Part shown: piece after piece, positions 17,509-25,407 of the stretch
Layout of the letters: every line of letters starts with the position of its first letter
How positions within the stretch are numbered: position 1 is the stretch's first letter
Source of the DNA: an uncultured Alistipes sp.
GTDB lineage: Bacteria > Bacteroidota > Bacteroidia > Bacteroidales > UBA932
Length of the DNA: 64,000 bases
Assembly: GCA_900544175.1 (NCBI GenBank)
Contig: UQUN01000012.1
Coordinates: forward strand, 1 to 64,000
Reading direction: 5' to 3'
Notes under the pieces: generated by a model
The model's database searches: none
The model's input: only the letters and a program-made list of their open reading frames with translations
Told to the model about the DNA's origin: nothing
Position numbers and translations under genes: made by a program

Positions 17509-18252
17509 TTGATAAGGAATTTCTTACAAGAGACTGGCAGATATCTGCTGTTCCTGAGATTAGTCTTCAAGAAGCCTGAAAAATGGAGACTGTCGCTCAG
17601 GCAGTTCATCGTGGAAGCTGACAAGCTGGTAATCAATTCAATACCACTCATAGCCCTCATTTCGGTATTTATAGGGGCCGTTCTGGTGATACAGACATCC
17701 AACAACATGACCTCACCATTCCTGCCCAAGATGTATATCGGATACATGGCAAGGGAATCTCTCGTACTTGAGTTCTGCTCGACCATGGTCTGTCTCATAC
17801 TTGCAGGGAAAATAGGCTCCAACATCGCATCAGAGACAGGAACCATGAGAATAACCGAGCAGATAGACGCCATGGAGATGATGGGTGTCAACTCTGCGAA
17901 CTTTCTGGTATTGCCCAAAATCGTGTCCACAACGCTCCTGAACCCGCTTCTCACGCTCATGAGCATAATCATGGGACTGCTGGGCGGCTACCTTATCATA
18001 GATCTCACTGGAATGATAAGGATATCTGACTACATTTCAGGAATACGCTTCGCGTTCAACGGTTTCTACATCACGTACAGCCTCGTGAAGACCGCCGTAT
18101 TCAGTTTCATCATAAGCTCGATATCCTCGTTCTACGGTTATTACGCCAAAGGCGGCTCGCTCGGAGTAGGCAGATCCTCTACGAAAGCCATCGTCACGGC
18201 AAGTGCGCTGATCCTCATTCTCAACCTCATACTGACAAGGATAATGCTGTAA
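17509..18252 (+). CDS. mlaE: MlaE-type phospholipid ABC transporter permease
   Basis: A 247-residue inner-membrane permease with five or so helices and the MlaE signature: GAVLVIQTSNNM (~56), GYMARESLVLEFCSTMVC, AGKIGSNIASETGTMRITEQIDAMEMMGV (~103-130), then LPKIVSTTLLNPLLT. The start is TTG; the first in-frame ATG would remove conserved N-terminal residues. Together with MlaF it forms the inner-membrane engine of the Mla system, which keeps the outer leaflet of the outer membrane free of phospholipids. Its stop overlaps the next start (TAATG). Confidence 0.92.
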   Translation: MIRNFLQETGRYLLFLRLVFKKPEKWRLSLRQFIVEADKLVINSIPLIALISVFIGAVLVIQTSNNMTSPFLPKMYIGYMARESLVLEFCSTMVCLILAGKIGSNIASETGTMRITEQIDAMEMMGVNSANFLVLPKIVSTTLLNPLLTLMSIIMGLLGGYLIIDLTGMIRISDYISGIRFAFNGFYITYSLVKTAVFSFIISSISSFYGYYAKGGSLGVGRSSTKAIVTASALILILNLILTRIML

Positions 18253-19028
18253 TGATAACTTTAAGACATCTTACAAAATATTTCGACGGCCGTCCGGCGA
18301 TAGAAGACATATCCGCACAGTACCTACCGGGGCAATGTTCCCTTGTAATAGGCGCAAGCGGCTCAGGGAAAACCGTGCTGCTCAAATCGGTAGTGGGACT
18401 TATTGAGCCTGACGGCGGGGAAGTCCTGTTCGGCGACACAGTATACAACAAGCTTCCGTTCAAGGAAAAGAAGAAAACCAGAAGCATGATAGGCATGCTG
18501 TTCCAGGGAAGCGCCCTGTTCGATTTTGCAACGGCTGAGGAGAATGTGATGTTCCCTCTTGATTTCTTCTCCGACATCAGCAGAAGCGAAAAAAGGGAAA
18601 GGGCAGCTTTCTGCCTCAAACGCGTGGGACTGGAAAACGTAAATCATAAGTACCCGTCCGAACTGTCAGGAGGCATGCAGAAAAGGGTAGGCATCGCAAG
18701 AGCGATCGTACTCAATCCCAAATACCTGTTCTGCGACGAACCGAACTCCGGACTGGATCCCCAGACATCTGTTCTGATTGACAGACTCATCCAGGAGATC
18801 ACACAGGAATACGGCATAACGACCGTGATAAACACTCACGACATGAACTCCGTAATGGAGATAGGCGACAAAGTGATGTTCATACATCAAGGACGGAAGA
18901 CATGGGAAGGTTCCAACAAGGACATCCTCATATCAGACAATAAAGAACTGGAAGACTTCATATTCGCCTCCAGAATGGCAAAAGAACTCAAACTCAGATA
19001 TGGAAACGGAAGCCCAATTCCAGATTGA
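18252..19028 (+). CDS. mlaF: MlaF-type phospholipid ABC transporter ATPase
   Basis: A 258-residue ABC ATPase: Walker A VIGASGSGKTVLLKS (~34), Q-loop MLFQGSALFDF (~84), signature LSGGMQKRVGIARAI (~139), Walker B YLFCDEPNSGLDP (~158) and switch His in INTHDMNSV (~194). LSGGMQKR and the DEPNSGLDP block are typical of MlaF/Ttg2A. It energises MlaE. No MlaD (MCE) gene follows here, unlike many Bacteroidota where mlaD is third; the last 35 nt instead overlap the convergent anti-sigma/beta-barrel gene. Confidence 0.93.
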   Translation: MITLRHLTKYFDGRPAIEDISAQYLPGQCSLVIGASGSGKTVLLKSVVGLIEPDGGEVLFGDTVYNKLPFKEKKKTRSMIGMLFQGSALFDFATAEENVMFPLDFFSDISRSEKRERAAFCLKRVGLENVNHKYPSELSGGMQKRVGIARAIVLNPKYLFCDEPNSGLDPQTSVLIDRLIQEITQEYGITTVINTHDMNSVMEIGDKVMFIHQGRKTWEGSNKDILISDNKELEDFIFASRMAKELKLRYGNGSPIPD

Positions 19029-20178
19029 ACTGCAGCGGCTGCTCTGTACGTACGGAATAAGGTTGCCCGCAATCGAAGAAATAGGTCAGACGCGGATCCA
19101 CATACAGACCCATGAAATCCAAGAAGCGGTACTCGAAACCTAAACCGACATTGACGGACCACTGTACTCCTGACGGATCAACATCCTTTCGATACCTGAC
19201 AGAATACAGGTCGGTGATATCATAAGACATCCTCACTGCCCTCTCCAACATACACCCTGCGTCAGCATAGAAGGTAATGCGATCCCCTGACAGTATGTTG
19301 AAATAGAATCTGAGAGGAACTCCTATATAATGTATGGACTGCTTGACGGAACCTTGATATGCCTCACCGTCCGCCATGCCGATCAAAGCCTCATACGTAC
19401 TTATCAGGAATGTATAGTTCACGCCTATCCCGACTCCGAGACGGTCTTTTAGGAATGAATACTTCAGTTCAAGCCCCAAAGCCACCGGGAAATAGTGATG
19501 TATGTCATAGACCGGCATCACCCCATATCCTCCGGATATAATGTTCTGGCCCCAACTGTAGCTCGGATGCGACAAATCCACATTTCCAACGGCATTTGTG
19601 GGAGACATCCTGCCGCTTGCCGAAATGGAGAACGAAGGACGCCTGCCAGCATCTCTCTCAAGCATGTCCGAAGACCTGTCCGAAACCATGGCTATATAAT
19701 CGTGCTGAACCTCCGGATCGTATATGGAAAGCCGGTCCGACAACACAATATCCTCAGCCTTCTCCACTTCTTCCTTTTCCTCTTTTGGCACGGATACGGT
19801 TACCGGTCTGTCCGTCACCGGAACAGGCACAGTCCGGCCCGAATACGTGACACCGGCCGTCACGGCCGGAACATTTCTTAAGGGAGATACCCGTCCGATT
19901 ATATGCGTTTCTGACAGGCTGTTCTGAGCGACAGGCTGTTCCGCAACTGCCACAACAGTATTCCCGACCATATCTGCATCATTGGTGTGCAAAACCGTAA
20001 GAAGAAGTCCGAATACAGCGACAGCGGCAGCGGAACCATACAACACCTTCCTCCACAGAAAAGCTGTTCTCCTGCGCCGCAGACCGGACTCTATACCGCT
20101 CCATACATCTACGTCAGGTGTCTCGGTGCAGGAGTCCGCCAATTCCCTGATTTTCCTATCAAACAGTTCGTCTTTCAT
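18994..20178 (-). CDS. Predicted anti-sigma/outer-membrane beta-barrel fusion protein
   Basis: A 394-residue protein with three parts. Residues 1-40 are charged and resemble cytosolic anti-sigma segments (KIRELADSCTETPDVDVWSG then RRRRTAFLW). One hydrophobic helix spans ~45-63. A low-complexity linker (~64-180) precedes a C-terminal ~210-residue region with beta-strand alternation and paired turns (GVGINYTFL, YADAGCMLE, VNVGLGFEYRFL) ending in LELGFRFHI, an aromatic-rich end like PorT/OmpW barrels. It overlaps the ECF sigma gene by 4 nt, so it is probably that factor's regulator. How one chain spans both membranes is unclear. Similar fusions occur in Bacteroidales but I know of no characterised one. 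Confidence 0.7.
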   Translation of the reverse strand: MKDELFDRKIRELADSCTETPDVDVWSGIESGLRRRRTAFLWRKVLYGSAAAVAVFGLLLTVLHTNDADMVGNTVVAVAEQPVAQNSLSETHIIGRVSPLRNVPAVTAGVTYSGRTVPVPVTDRPVTVSVPKEEKEEVEKAEDIVLSDRLSIYDPEVQHDYIAMVSDRSSDMLERDAGRRPSFSISASGRMSPTNAVGNVDLSHPSYSWGQNIISGGYGVMPVYDIHHYFPVALGLELKYSFLKDRLGVGIGVNYTFLISTYEALIGMADGEAYQGSVKQSIHYIGVPLRFYFNILSGDRITFYADAGCMLERAVRMSYDITDLYSVRYRKDVDPSGVQWSVNVGLGFEYRFLDFMGLYVDPRLTYFFDCGQPYSVRTEQPLQFNLELGFRFHI

Positions 20179-20732
20179 CTTCCTTTCATTCTTTCATGCA
20201 GTTTTTCCTGAAGCCATGCCCTTGCCCTGCTCAACTGCGAGCGTGACGTACTTTCGGATATTCCGAGTTCACGGGATATCTCACTGTGAGTATATCCCTC
20301 GATTACACTCATGTTGAACACTACACGGAATCCATCCGGCATTTCCGCTATAAGTCTGACAATATCCCTGCTTCCGATACCGGACAGGATATCGTCATCG
20401 CTTTCAACTGTCCTGGCTTCCTCGACATCGGAGGCATCCCTCAACACATCCCCTTTCCTGAGTTTCATGAGCGCGGTATTCACGAATATCCTGCGCATCC
20501 AGCCCTCCAGAGATCCTGACGCATTGAAGGATCCTATCTTCGAGAAGACCGTCATAAAGCCTTCCTGCAGCAGGTCCTTCGCCTCATCACTGTCTCTCGC
20601 ATACCTCAGGCAAACGACATACATACGGGAAGAATACTTCTCGTACAAAGCCCTCTGGGCCTTCCGGTCCTGCTTCTGACAACCATGGACCAGTACCTTC
20701 TCACTCAAAGTGTCAAAAGTGCCTGATGACAT
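20175..20732 (-). CDS. ECF-family RNA polymerase sigma factor
   Basis: A 185-residue sigma-70 family protein with region 2 (ALYEKYSSRMYVVCLRYA, residues ~29-46; DLLQEGFMTVFSKIGSF ~53-69) and region 4 (EMPDGFRVVFNMSVIEGYTHSEIS, helix-turn-helix LGISESTSRSQLSRARAWL). There is no region 1.1 or 3, as expected of ECF factors. It would direct transcription of an envelope-related regulon and is likely held inactive by the gene immediately downstream (4-nt overlap). Divergent from the TPR gene, which may be a target. Confidence 0.93.
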   Translation of the reverse strand: MSSGTFDTLSEKVLVHGCQKQDRKAQRALYEKYSSRMYVVCLRYARDSDEAKDLLQEGFMTVFSKIGSFNASGSLEGWMRRIFVNTALMKLRKGDVLRDASDVEEARTVESDDDILSGIGSRDIVRLIAEMPDGFRVVFNMSVIEGYTHSEISRELGISESTSRSQLSRARAWLQEKLHERMKGR

Positions 20733-20754
20733 TCTGCCTGCTTTTTAATAGATG

Positions 20755-20762
20755 CAAAAATA
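20755..20762 (-). promoter_or_regulatory. ECF sigma gene -7 box TATTTTTG
   Basis: TATTTTTG on the minus strand ends 22 nt upstream of the sigma gene ATG at 20732. No TTG at the right distance upstream. Confidence 0.45.
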
Positions 20763-20795
20763 ATTCAATTTGCTGCATCTTCGGCTTGAATATTG

Positions 20796-20803
20796 TATAT
20801 TTG
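20796..20803 (+). promoter_or_regulatory. TPR gene -7 box TATATTTG
   Basis: TATATTTG is an exact core -7 box. A TTTG at 20769-20772 is the nearest -33 candidate, but the 23-nt spacer is longer than normal. It lies 19 nt before the chosen ATG at 20823 and excludes the upstream start at 20793. Confidence 0.55.
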
Positions 20804-20822
20804 TCTTGATATTTCATTAATT

Positions 20823-22529
20823 ATGAAACACGTACTTTTCAAGGCCACAATGATTGCTGCCGCACTTATGTCCGTGGCCGCCAACGCATACGGGACAGAC
20901 AAGGACTCCATAAGTTCAAAAGACTACTTCATAGAAGGGGTTATGGAATACTGTGCGGGAGAATACGGGAAAGCCGAGACCCTTCTCGGCAGATGCGTCG
21001 GGGCGGATCCTGAGAATGACGCAGCCTACTATTACCTCGCTGTGACAAGACTGGCCGCAGGCGATACTGACAAGGCCCTGCTCTACCTCAACACCGCATC
21101 GGAACTCTCTCCTGAAAACCAGTGGTACAGGCTCGCAGAAGCCAGACTGTATACAAGCATAGGTGAACTGGACATGGCCATCAGCATATACAACATACTG
21201 ATAGAGGACAATCCGGAAAAGAGCGACTACTATTTCGAACTGGCGGACCTGCTGGTAAGGAACGGAAAGATGGACGAAGCCCTTGAGACAATCGGCAGGA
21301 TAGAGCAACTGCGGGGAAGCAGCGAAATCACATCCAACGCCAAATACGAGATACTCATGAGGCAGGGACGGTACGACGAGGCGGAAACCGTAGTCAGGAA
21401 AATGGACGAAGAATATCCGTCGGCCAGAACAGCTCTGATACTCGGAGATCTGTACAAAGCCAGATACAATGACAGCACCGCTCTGATTTACTACAAGAAG
21501 GCTCTGGAACTGGACCCTGAGTTCATTCCGGCATACTTCGGGCTCGCTGAAGTCTACCGCATGAACAGGGACTTCTTCAGTTTCTTCAAATGCATGAACA
21601 AATTCATGGCAAGTCCCCAGATGAGTCCGGAAATGAAGGCACAGTACATGCAGGAAATCATATTCCCGTCCGGCATGGTGCAGGTGTTCAGGCCGCAGGT
21701 GGATACCCTCGTGGAAAATACACTGAACGCCAGTCCGACAGATACGGCGGTACTCATCATGGCCGGCTCCTACTACTCCGCTCTTGACAGCGTCGAAAAA
21801 GGTCTTGGACTGCTCAGGCGCAATGTGGAGTTCAATCCGGGTGTCAGGTCCGCCAGAACGGCATACATGGGCCAGCTTTACTACAATCAGATGTGGGACA
21901 CTCTCATACCTGTTGCGGAAGAGACCGTAAGTATGTTCCCGGACGATTTGACGCTGGCCGAACTGCTGGCCATAGCATACTGGCAGAAAGGAAACATCAG
22001 CAAAGCCATCAAGCGCTATGAGGACATACTCAGTACCATCCCGAAAGACCATCCCATGCTGCTGCAGTGCTACGGCTCTCTCGGCGACCTGTATCATGAG
22101 GCCGGCAACAACAGGAAAGCTTACTCCTGCTACGAGAAAGGACTAAGCATAGACGACAACTACAGTCCTATACTAAACAACTACGCATATTTCCTCAGCG
22201 AGGACGGACGCAAGTTGAACAAGGCACTGGAGATGAGCCGCAAGGCTGTCCTCAACGAGCCTGAGAACTCCACTTACCTGGACACTTACGGGTGGCTGTT
22301 GTACCTTACCGGCGACTACGAGGAGGCCAGAAAGTATCTCAAGAAAGCCGCCGACTACAGCGGAAAGGAAAGTGCCGTGATACTCGACCATTATGCCGAG
22401 ACCCTGTTCGCGTTGAAAGAATACAATCTGGCGTTCCTTTACTGGAACAACGCCGACAGGATAGATCCAGAACTCGGACTCAGCAAGAAGATAGAGGAAC
22501 GCAGGGCTGAAAGCAGGAAAAAACAATGA
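20823..22529 (+). CDS. Secreted tetratricopeptide-repeat protein
   Basis: 568 residues from the ATG at 20823, which begins a signal peptide (MKHVLFKATMIAAALMSVAA NAYG) and follows the -7 box. The mature protein is TPR repeats nearly end to end (e.g. YYLAVTRLAAGDTDKALLYL, ALELDPEFIPAYFGLAEVY, CYEKGLSIDDNYSPILNNYA and YLDTYGWLLYLTGDYEEARK). It probably acts as a periplasmic scaffold. In many Bacteroidota a homologous TPR gene precedes a DUF4292 lipoprotein and an M23 peptidase; here the M23-type gene follows directly with a 4-nt overlap, so the pair is translationally coupled, pointing to a role in peptidoglycan or outer-membrane assembly. Confidence 0.88.
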   Translation: MKHVLFKATMIAAALMSVAANAYGTDKDSISSKDYFIEGVMEYCAGEYGKAETLLGRCVGADPENDAAYYYLAVTRLAAGDTDKALLYLNTASELSPENQWYRLAEARLYTSIGELDMAISIYNILIEDNPEKSDYYFELADLLVRNGKMDEALETIGRIEQLRGSSEITSNAKYEILMRQGRYDEAETVVRKMDEEYPSARTALILGDLYKARYNDSTALIYYKKALELDPEFIPAYFGLAEVYRMNRDFFSFFKCMNKFMASPQMSPEMKAQYMQEIIFPSGMVQVFRPQVDTLVENTLNASPTDTAVLIMAGSYYSALDSVEKGLGLLRRNVEFNPGVRSARTAYMGQLYYNQMWDTLIPVAEETVSMFPDDLTLAELLAIAYWQKGNISKAIKRYEDILSTIPKDHPMLLQCYGSLGDLYHEAGNNRKAYSCYEKGLSIDDNYSPILNNYAYFLSEDGRKLNKALEMSRKAVLNEPENSTYLDTYGWLLYLTGDYEEARKYLKKAADYSGKESAVILDHYAETLFALKEYNLAFLYWNNADRIDPELGLSKKIEERRAESRKKQ

Positions 22530-23692
22530 AGCGTATAGTTATCATATTCGCGGCTGTATTGCTCGTAATGCCGGTCCGGGCGCAGGATATCAGCAGACAG
22601 AAAGAGCGGAAAGAACAGCTGGAAGCAGAGATAAGCCGCATAGACGAACAGCTCGGGGCCAACAGGGACAAGAGAAAGCAGAGTATCAACACACTAATCC
22701 TGACCAGAAAAAAGAGAGACGCCCGCGAGAAGCTGATAGCCGGAATAGACGAGGACATCAGAAACTACGACAATTCCATATCTGATGCAGAACTGCAGAT
22801 CACACGTTTGAACTCCAGGCTCGACACACTCCGCAAATACCATACGAGACTCGTCCAGGGTGCCTATAAAACCAGGGACAGCAGAATCTGGTTCATGTAT
22901 ATCCTTTCCAGCAAGGATGTAAACCAGGGGCTCAGAAGATGGTCGTACCTCAAGAATCTGTCCAATGCCGTGAAAAAGCAGGCAGACGAGATAAGGTCCA
23001 CCGAGGCCGACTTGCAGCAGGAGAAATCCAGACTGGAGCAGCTGAAATCCGAGTCCATGCTGGCAAAGGCTGAAAGAGAAAAAGAGAAGGCGGAACTCAC
23101 CGCTGAAGAAAAACGCATCAACTCCATGGTAGCCCAATTGTCCAGGGAAGAGAAATCCATGAAGAGGGATCTGCAGAAAAAGCAGAAGGAGGTAGAGAAA
23201 CTTAACAAGGAGATCGAACGTATCCTCGCAGAAGCCGTCAGACAACAGAAAGAAAATGCCACGGAAATGGATTACGCCCTCTCAGCCAAGTTCGGGGAAA
23301 ACAAGGGGAAGCTGCCGTGGCCAGTCAGGAACGGCGTCGTGATCCAGAAATTCGGCCAGACATACCATCCGGTATTCAAGAATCTCAAACTGCCTTACAA
23401 CAACGGAATCAACATATCCGCGTCTGCAGGCAGCAATGCCACATCAGTGTTCGACGGTATAGTAAAGCAGGTGCTTGTCATGCCTGGGTACGACCAGTGC
23501 GTACTGGTGCAGCACGGCGAGTATTTCACATTCTACTGCAAACTGAAACGCGTCTACGTAAAGACCGGTGACAAACTCAGGACAGGCGACAGGATCGGCC
23601 AGATAAGCACCAACGACGACGGCAACGCCGAACTACATTTCCAGCTCTGGAAAGGGACAGCAAAGCAGAATCCCGAGAGCTGGCTGAGATAA
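22526..23692 (+). CDS. EnvC-like murein hydrolase activator, degenerate LytM/M23 domain
   Basis: A 388-residue secreted protein: signal peptide (residues 1-18, MKRIVIIFAAVLLVMPVRAQ), a long coiled coil (~20-250, with RKRDAREK and multiple Lys/Glu-rich heptads), then a C-terminal LytM/M23 domain (~265-385). The zinc ligands of active M23 peptidases are not all there: the HxxxD motif reads NNGINI, and the later HxH is ELHFQLW. EnvC proteins with such losses do not cut peptidoglycan but activate amidases (AmiA/B) during cell division. The activity here is therefore most likely regulatory. Coupled to the preceding TPR gene by a 4-nt overlap. Confidence 0.85.
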   Translation: MKRIVIIFAAVLLVMPVRAQDISRQKERKEQLEAEISRIDEQLGANRDKRKQSINTLILTRKKRDAREKLIAGIDEDIRNYDNSISDAELQITRLNSRLDTLRKYHTRLVQGAYKTRDSRIWFMYILSSKDVNQGLRRWSYLKNLSNAVKKQADEIRSTEADLQQEKSRLEQLKSESMLAKAEREKEKAELTAEEKRINSMVAQLSREEKSMKRDLQKKQKEVEKLNKEIERILAEAVRQQKENATEMDYALSAKFGENKGKLPWPVRNGVVIQKFGQTYHPVFKNLKLPYNNGINISASAGSNATSVFDGIVKQVLVMPGYDQCVLVQHGEYFTFYCKLKRVYVKTGDKLRTGDRIGQISTNDDGNAELHFQLWKGTAKQNPESWLR

Positions 23693-23696
23693 GGCG

Positions 23697-25385
23697 TCAA
23701 TATTCGAAAGTGCTTCCGCCTATGAACTCCCTCATGACCGATGTAGGAGGGATGCCGGCAATCTCGTCCGGTGTCAGCGGCGTTATGTAGGACAGGAACT
23801 TGAGCAGTCTCACACTCTCGGCATAAGCTTCGGAGAGAGGAGGAATTCTCTCCAGCAGAGGCTCCGCATAGTAACGCAGCATAGGCAGCTCGAACAGAAG
23901 GGCAGAGTTGAACATGACATCCGCGTTCTCCTGATACGGGAAAATGTTCTTCTCCTCCCCCGCTCTCACACTCTTCCATCTCAGAATTGTCTCCTCGGGA
24001 GTGATGCCACGCGAGAAATTGTCCCTTACTATCCTGCGCAGCAGACGGTTGTCGGCTGTGGATATATAGTTGTTCTCATCAACCGACAAAGATGTCAGAG
24101 CCGAGGCGAACACCCTGAACACCCTCGCCCCGTCCAAATGCTTGGTAAGTTCCGGATTGAGGGCATGGATTCCTTCCATTATCAGCACATCCCCTTCCTT
24201 CATACGTATCCTGTGTCCTCCAAAACGGCGCTCACCGGTCACAAAGTCGTATTTCGGCAGCTCCACCTCCTTGCCGTCAAAAAGATCGTTGAGTTGGGAT
24301 CCGAGGAAAGGAAGGTCAAGTGCATGGATGCTCTCGAAGTCATATTCTCCGTTTTCGTCCCGAGGTGTCTGCTCTCTGTCAAGGAAATAGTCATCCATTC
24401 CTATAACCAGCGGACGCATGCCGAGTACCCGGCACTGAAGGGATATCCTCTTGGACGTAGTAGTCTTTCCGCTGCTGGACGGCCCTGCGATAAGCACAAG
24501 CTTGACCTTGTCCCTGCGCTCGTGGATCATATCGGCTATCTCCACATACTTGCGCTCGTGAAGAGACTCGGCCACAGCAATCAGCTCTCCTGCCTTACCC
24601 TTTTTAACAGCCTCGTTGACTGAGCCTATGCCGTGCGCACCGAGAATGGAGCACCATCTCGAATACTCCTTGAACACACTGCTCAGCTTGTCCTGATACT
24701 TGTACGGGGCAATGACCTCCGGATCCGTTCCAGACGGAGACTGCAGGCAAAAGCCGTCACCGTACGGAATCAGATCAAACAGACTTATCTCACCGGTTCT
24801 TCTGAGCAGCGGCCCGTAGAAAGTATCAGGATAACCGTCCAGCCAGTATACAGAGACAAAGAATTTCTCCATATCAGCCACAAGGGAGGCCTTCTCCTCC
24901 CGTCCGTTACGCCGGAACAGGGAGACTGCCTCCTCATTCGGCATCTTGGTCTTCGTAAACGGAATATCCGCCTTGACTATCTCCTCCATACGCCTGCGAA
25001 GAGATGTCACCCTGTCAGCTCCTGCCGGTACCGCCTCATACATACCGTCTCCCGACTTCTCACGAAGTTCGCCGTACAGTCCGTTGGGAAGAGTATAGTC
25101 CATGAACAGGCTATATTCAGGATAAAGATCCACAGCTGCTTTCTGCAGGATAAACGAAAGAGAGCGGGCATACGTCCTTCGTCCGTCTATATGCGTATAA
25201 TCCAAGAATTTGACTGTATGAGGCTCGTAAATGGGATATGAGAGTTCCTTGAGCATATTGTCAACCAGGGCGGCCACCACAGGATACCTGCATCCCGTAT
25301 CCACCATCCCGGCCAGTTCTCCCAGCGTCGTTCCGGGAGCGCAGTCATAAAATCCTTTCAGGCTGTCACAATAGAGCGTTATCAT
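23697..25385 (-). CDS. Nucleoside kinase with N-terminal ThrRS-like domains
   Basis: A 562-residue protein. The N-terminal ~270 residues resemble the TGS and second-additional domains of threonyl-tRNA synthetase (TLGELAGMVDTG, then a MDYTLPNGLYGELRE SAD-like segment). The C-terminal ~290 residues are a uridine kinase/phosphoribulokinase fold with Walker A AGPSSSGKTTTSKRIS (~291), DDYFLDREQTPRDENGEYDFE and LIMEGIHALNPEL. This fusion is widespread in Bacteroidota and Clostridia and is annotated as nucleoside kinase. It probably phosphorylates a nucleoside at the 5' position with ATP or GTP; the substrate is not fixed by sequence. It ends 5 nt from the convergent EnvC-like gene. Confidence 0.85.
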   Translation of the reverse strand: MITLYCDSLKGFYDCAPGTTLGELAGMVDTGCRYPVVAALVDNMLKELSYPIYEPHTVKFLDYTHIDGRRTYARSLSFILQKAAVDLYPEYSLFMDYTLPNGLYGELREKSGDGMYEAVPAGADRVTSLRRRMEEIVKADIPFTKTKMPNEEAVSLFRRNGREEKASLVADMEKFFVSVYWLDGYPDTFYGPLLRRTGEISLFDLIPYGDGFCLQSPSGTDPEVIAPYKYQDKLSSVFKEYSRWCSILGAHGIGSVNEAVKKGKAGELIAVAESLHERKYVEIADMIHERRDKVKLVLIAGPSSSGKTTTSKRISLQCRVLGMRPLVIGMDDYFLDREQTPRDENGEYDFESIHALDLPFLGSQLNDLFDGKEVELPKYDFVTGERRFGGHRIRMKEGDVLIMEGIHALNPELTKHLDGARVFRVFASALTSLSVDENNYISTADNRLLRRIVRDNFSRGITPEETILRWKSVRAGEEKNIFPYQENADVMFNSALLFELPMLRYYAEPLLERIPPLSEAYAESVRLLKFLSYITPLTPDEIAGIPPTSVMREFIGGSTFEY

Positions 25386-25407
25386 ATCATTCCTTTCTTT
25401 TTGTCTG

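Noticed and set aside
20916..22097. 393-codon minus-strand frame opposite the TPR gene
   Set aside because: The plus-strand TPR repeats are clear and have promoter and signal peptide; the antisense frame has no features.
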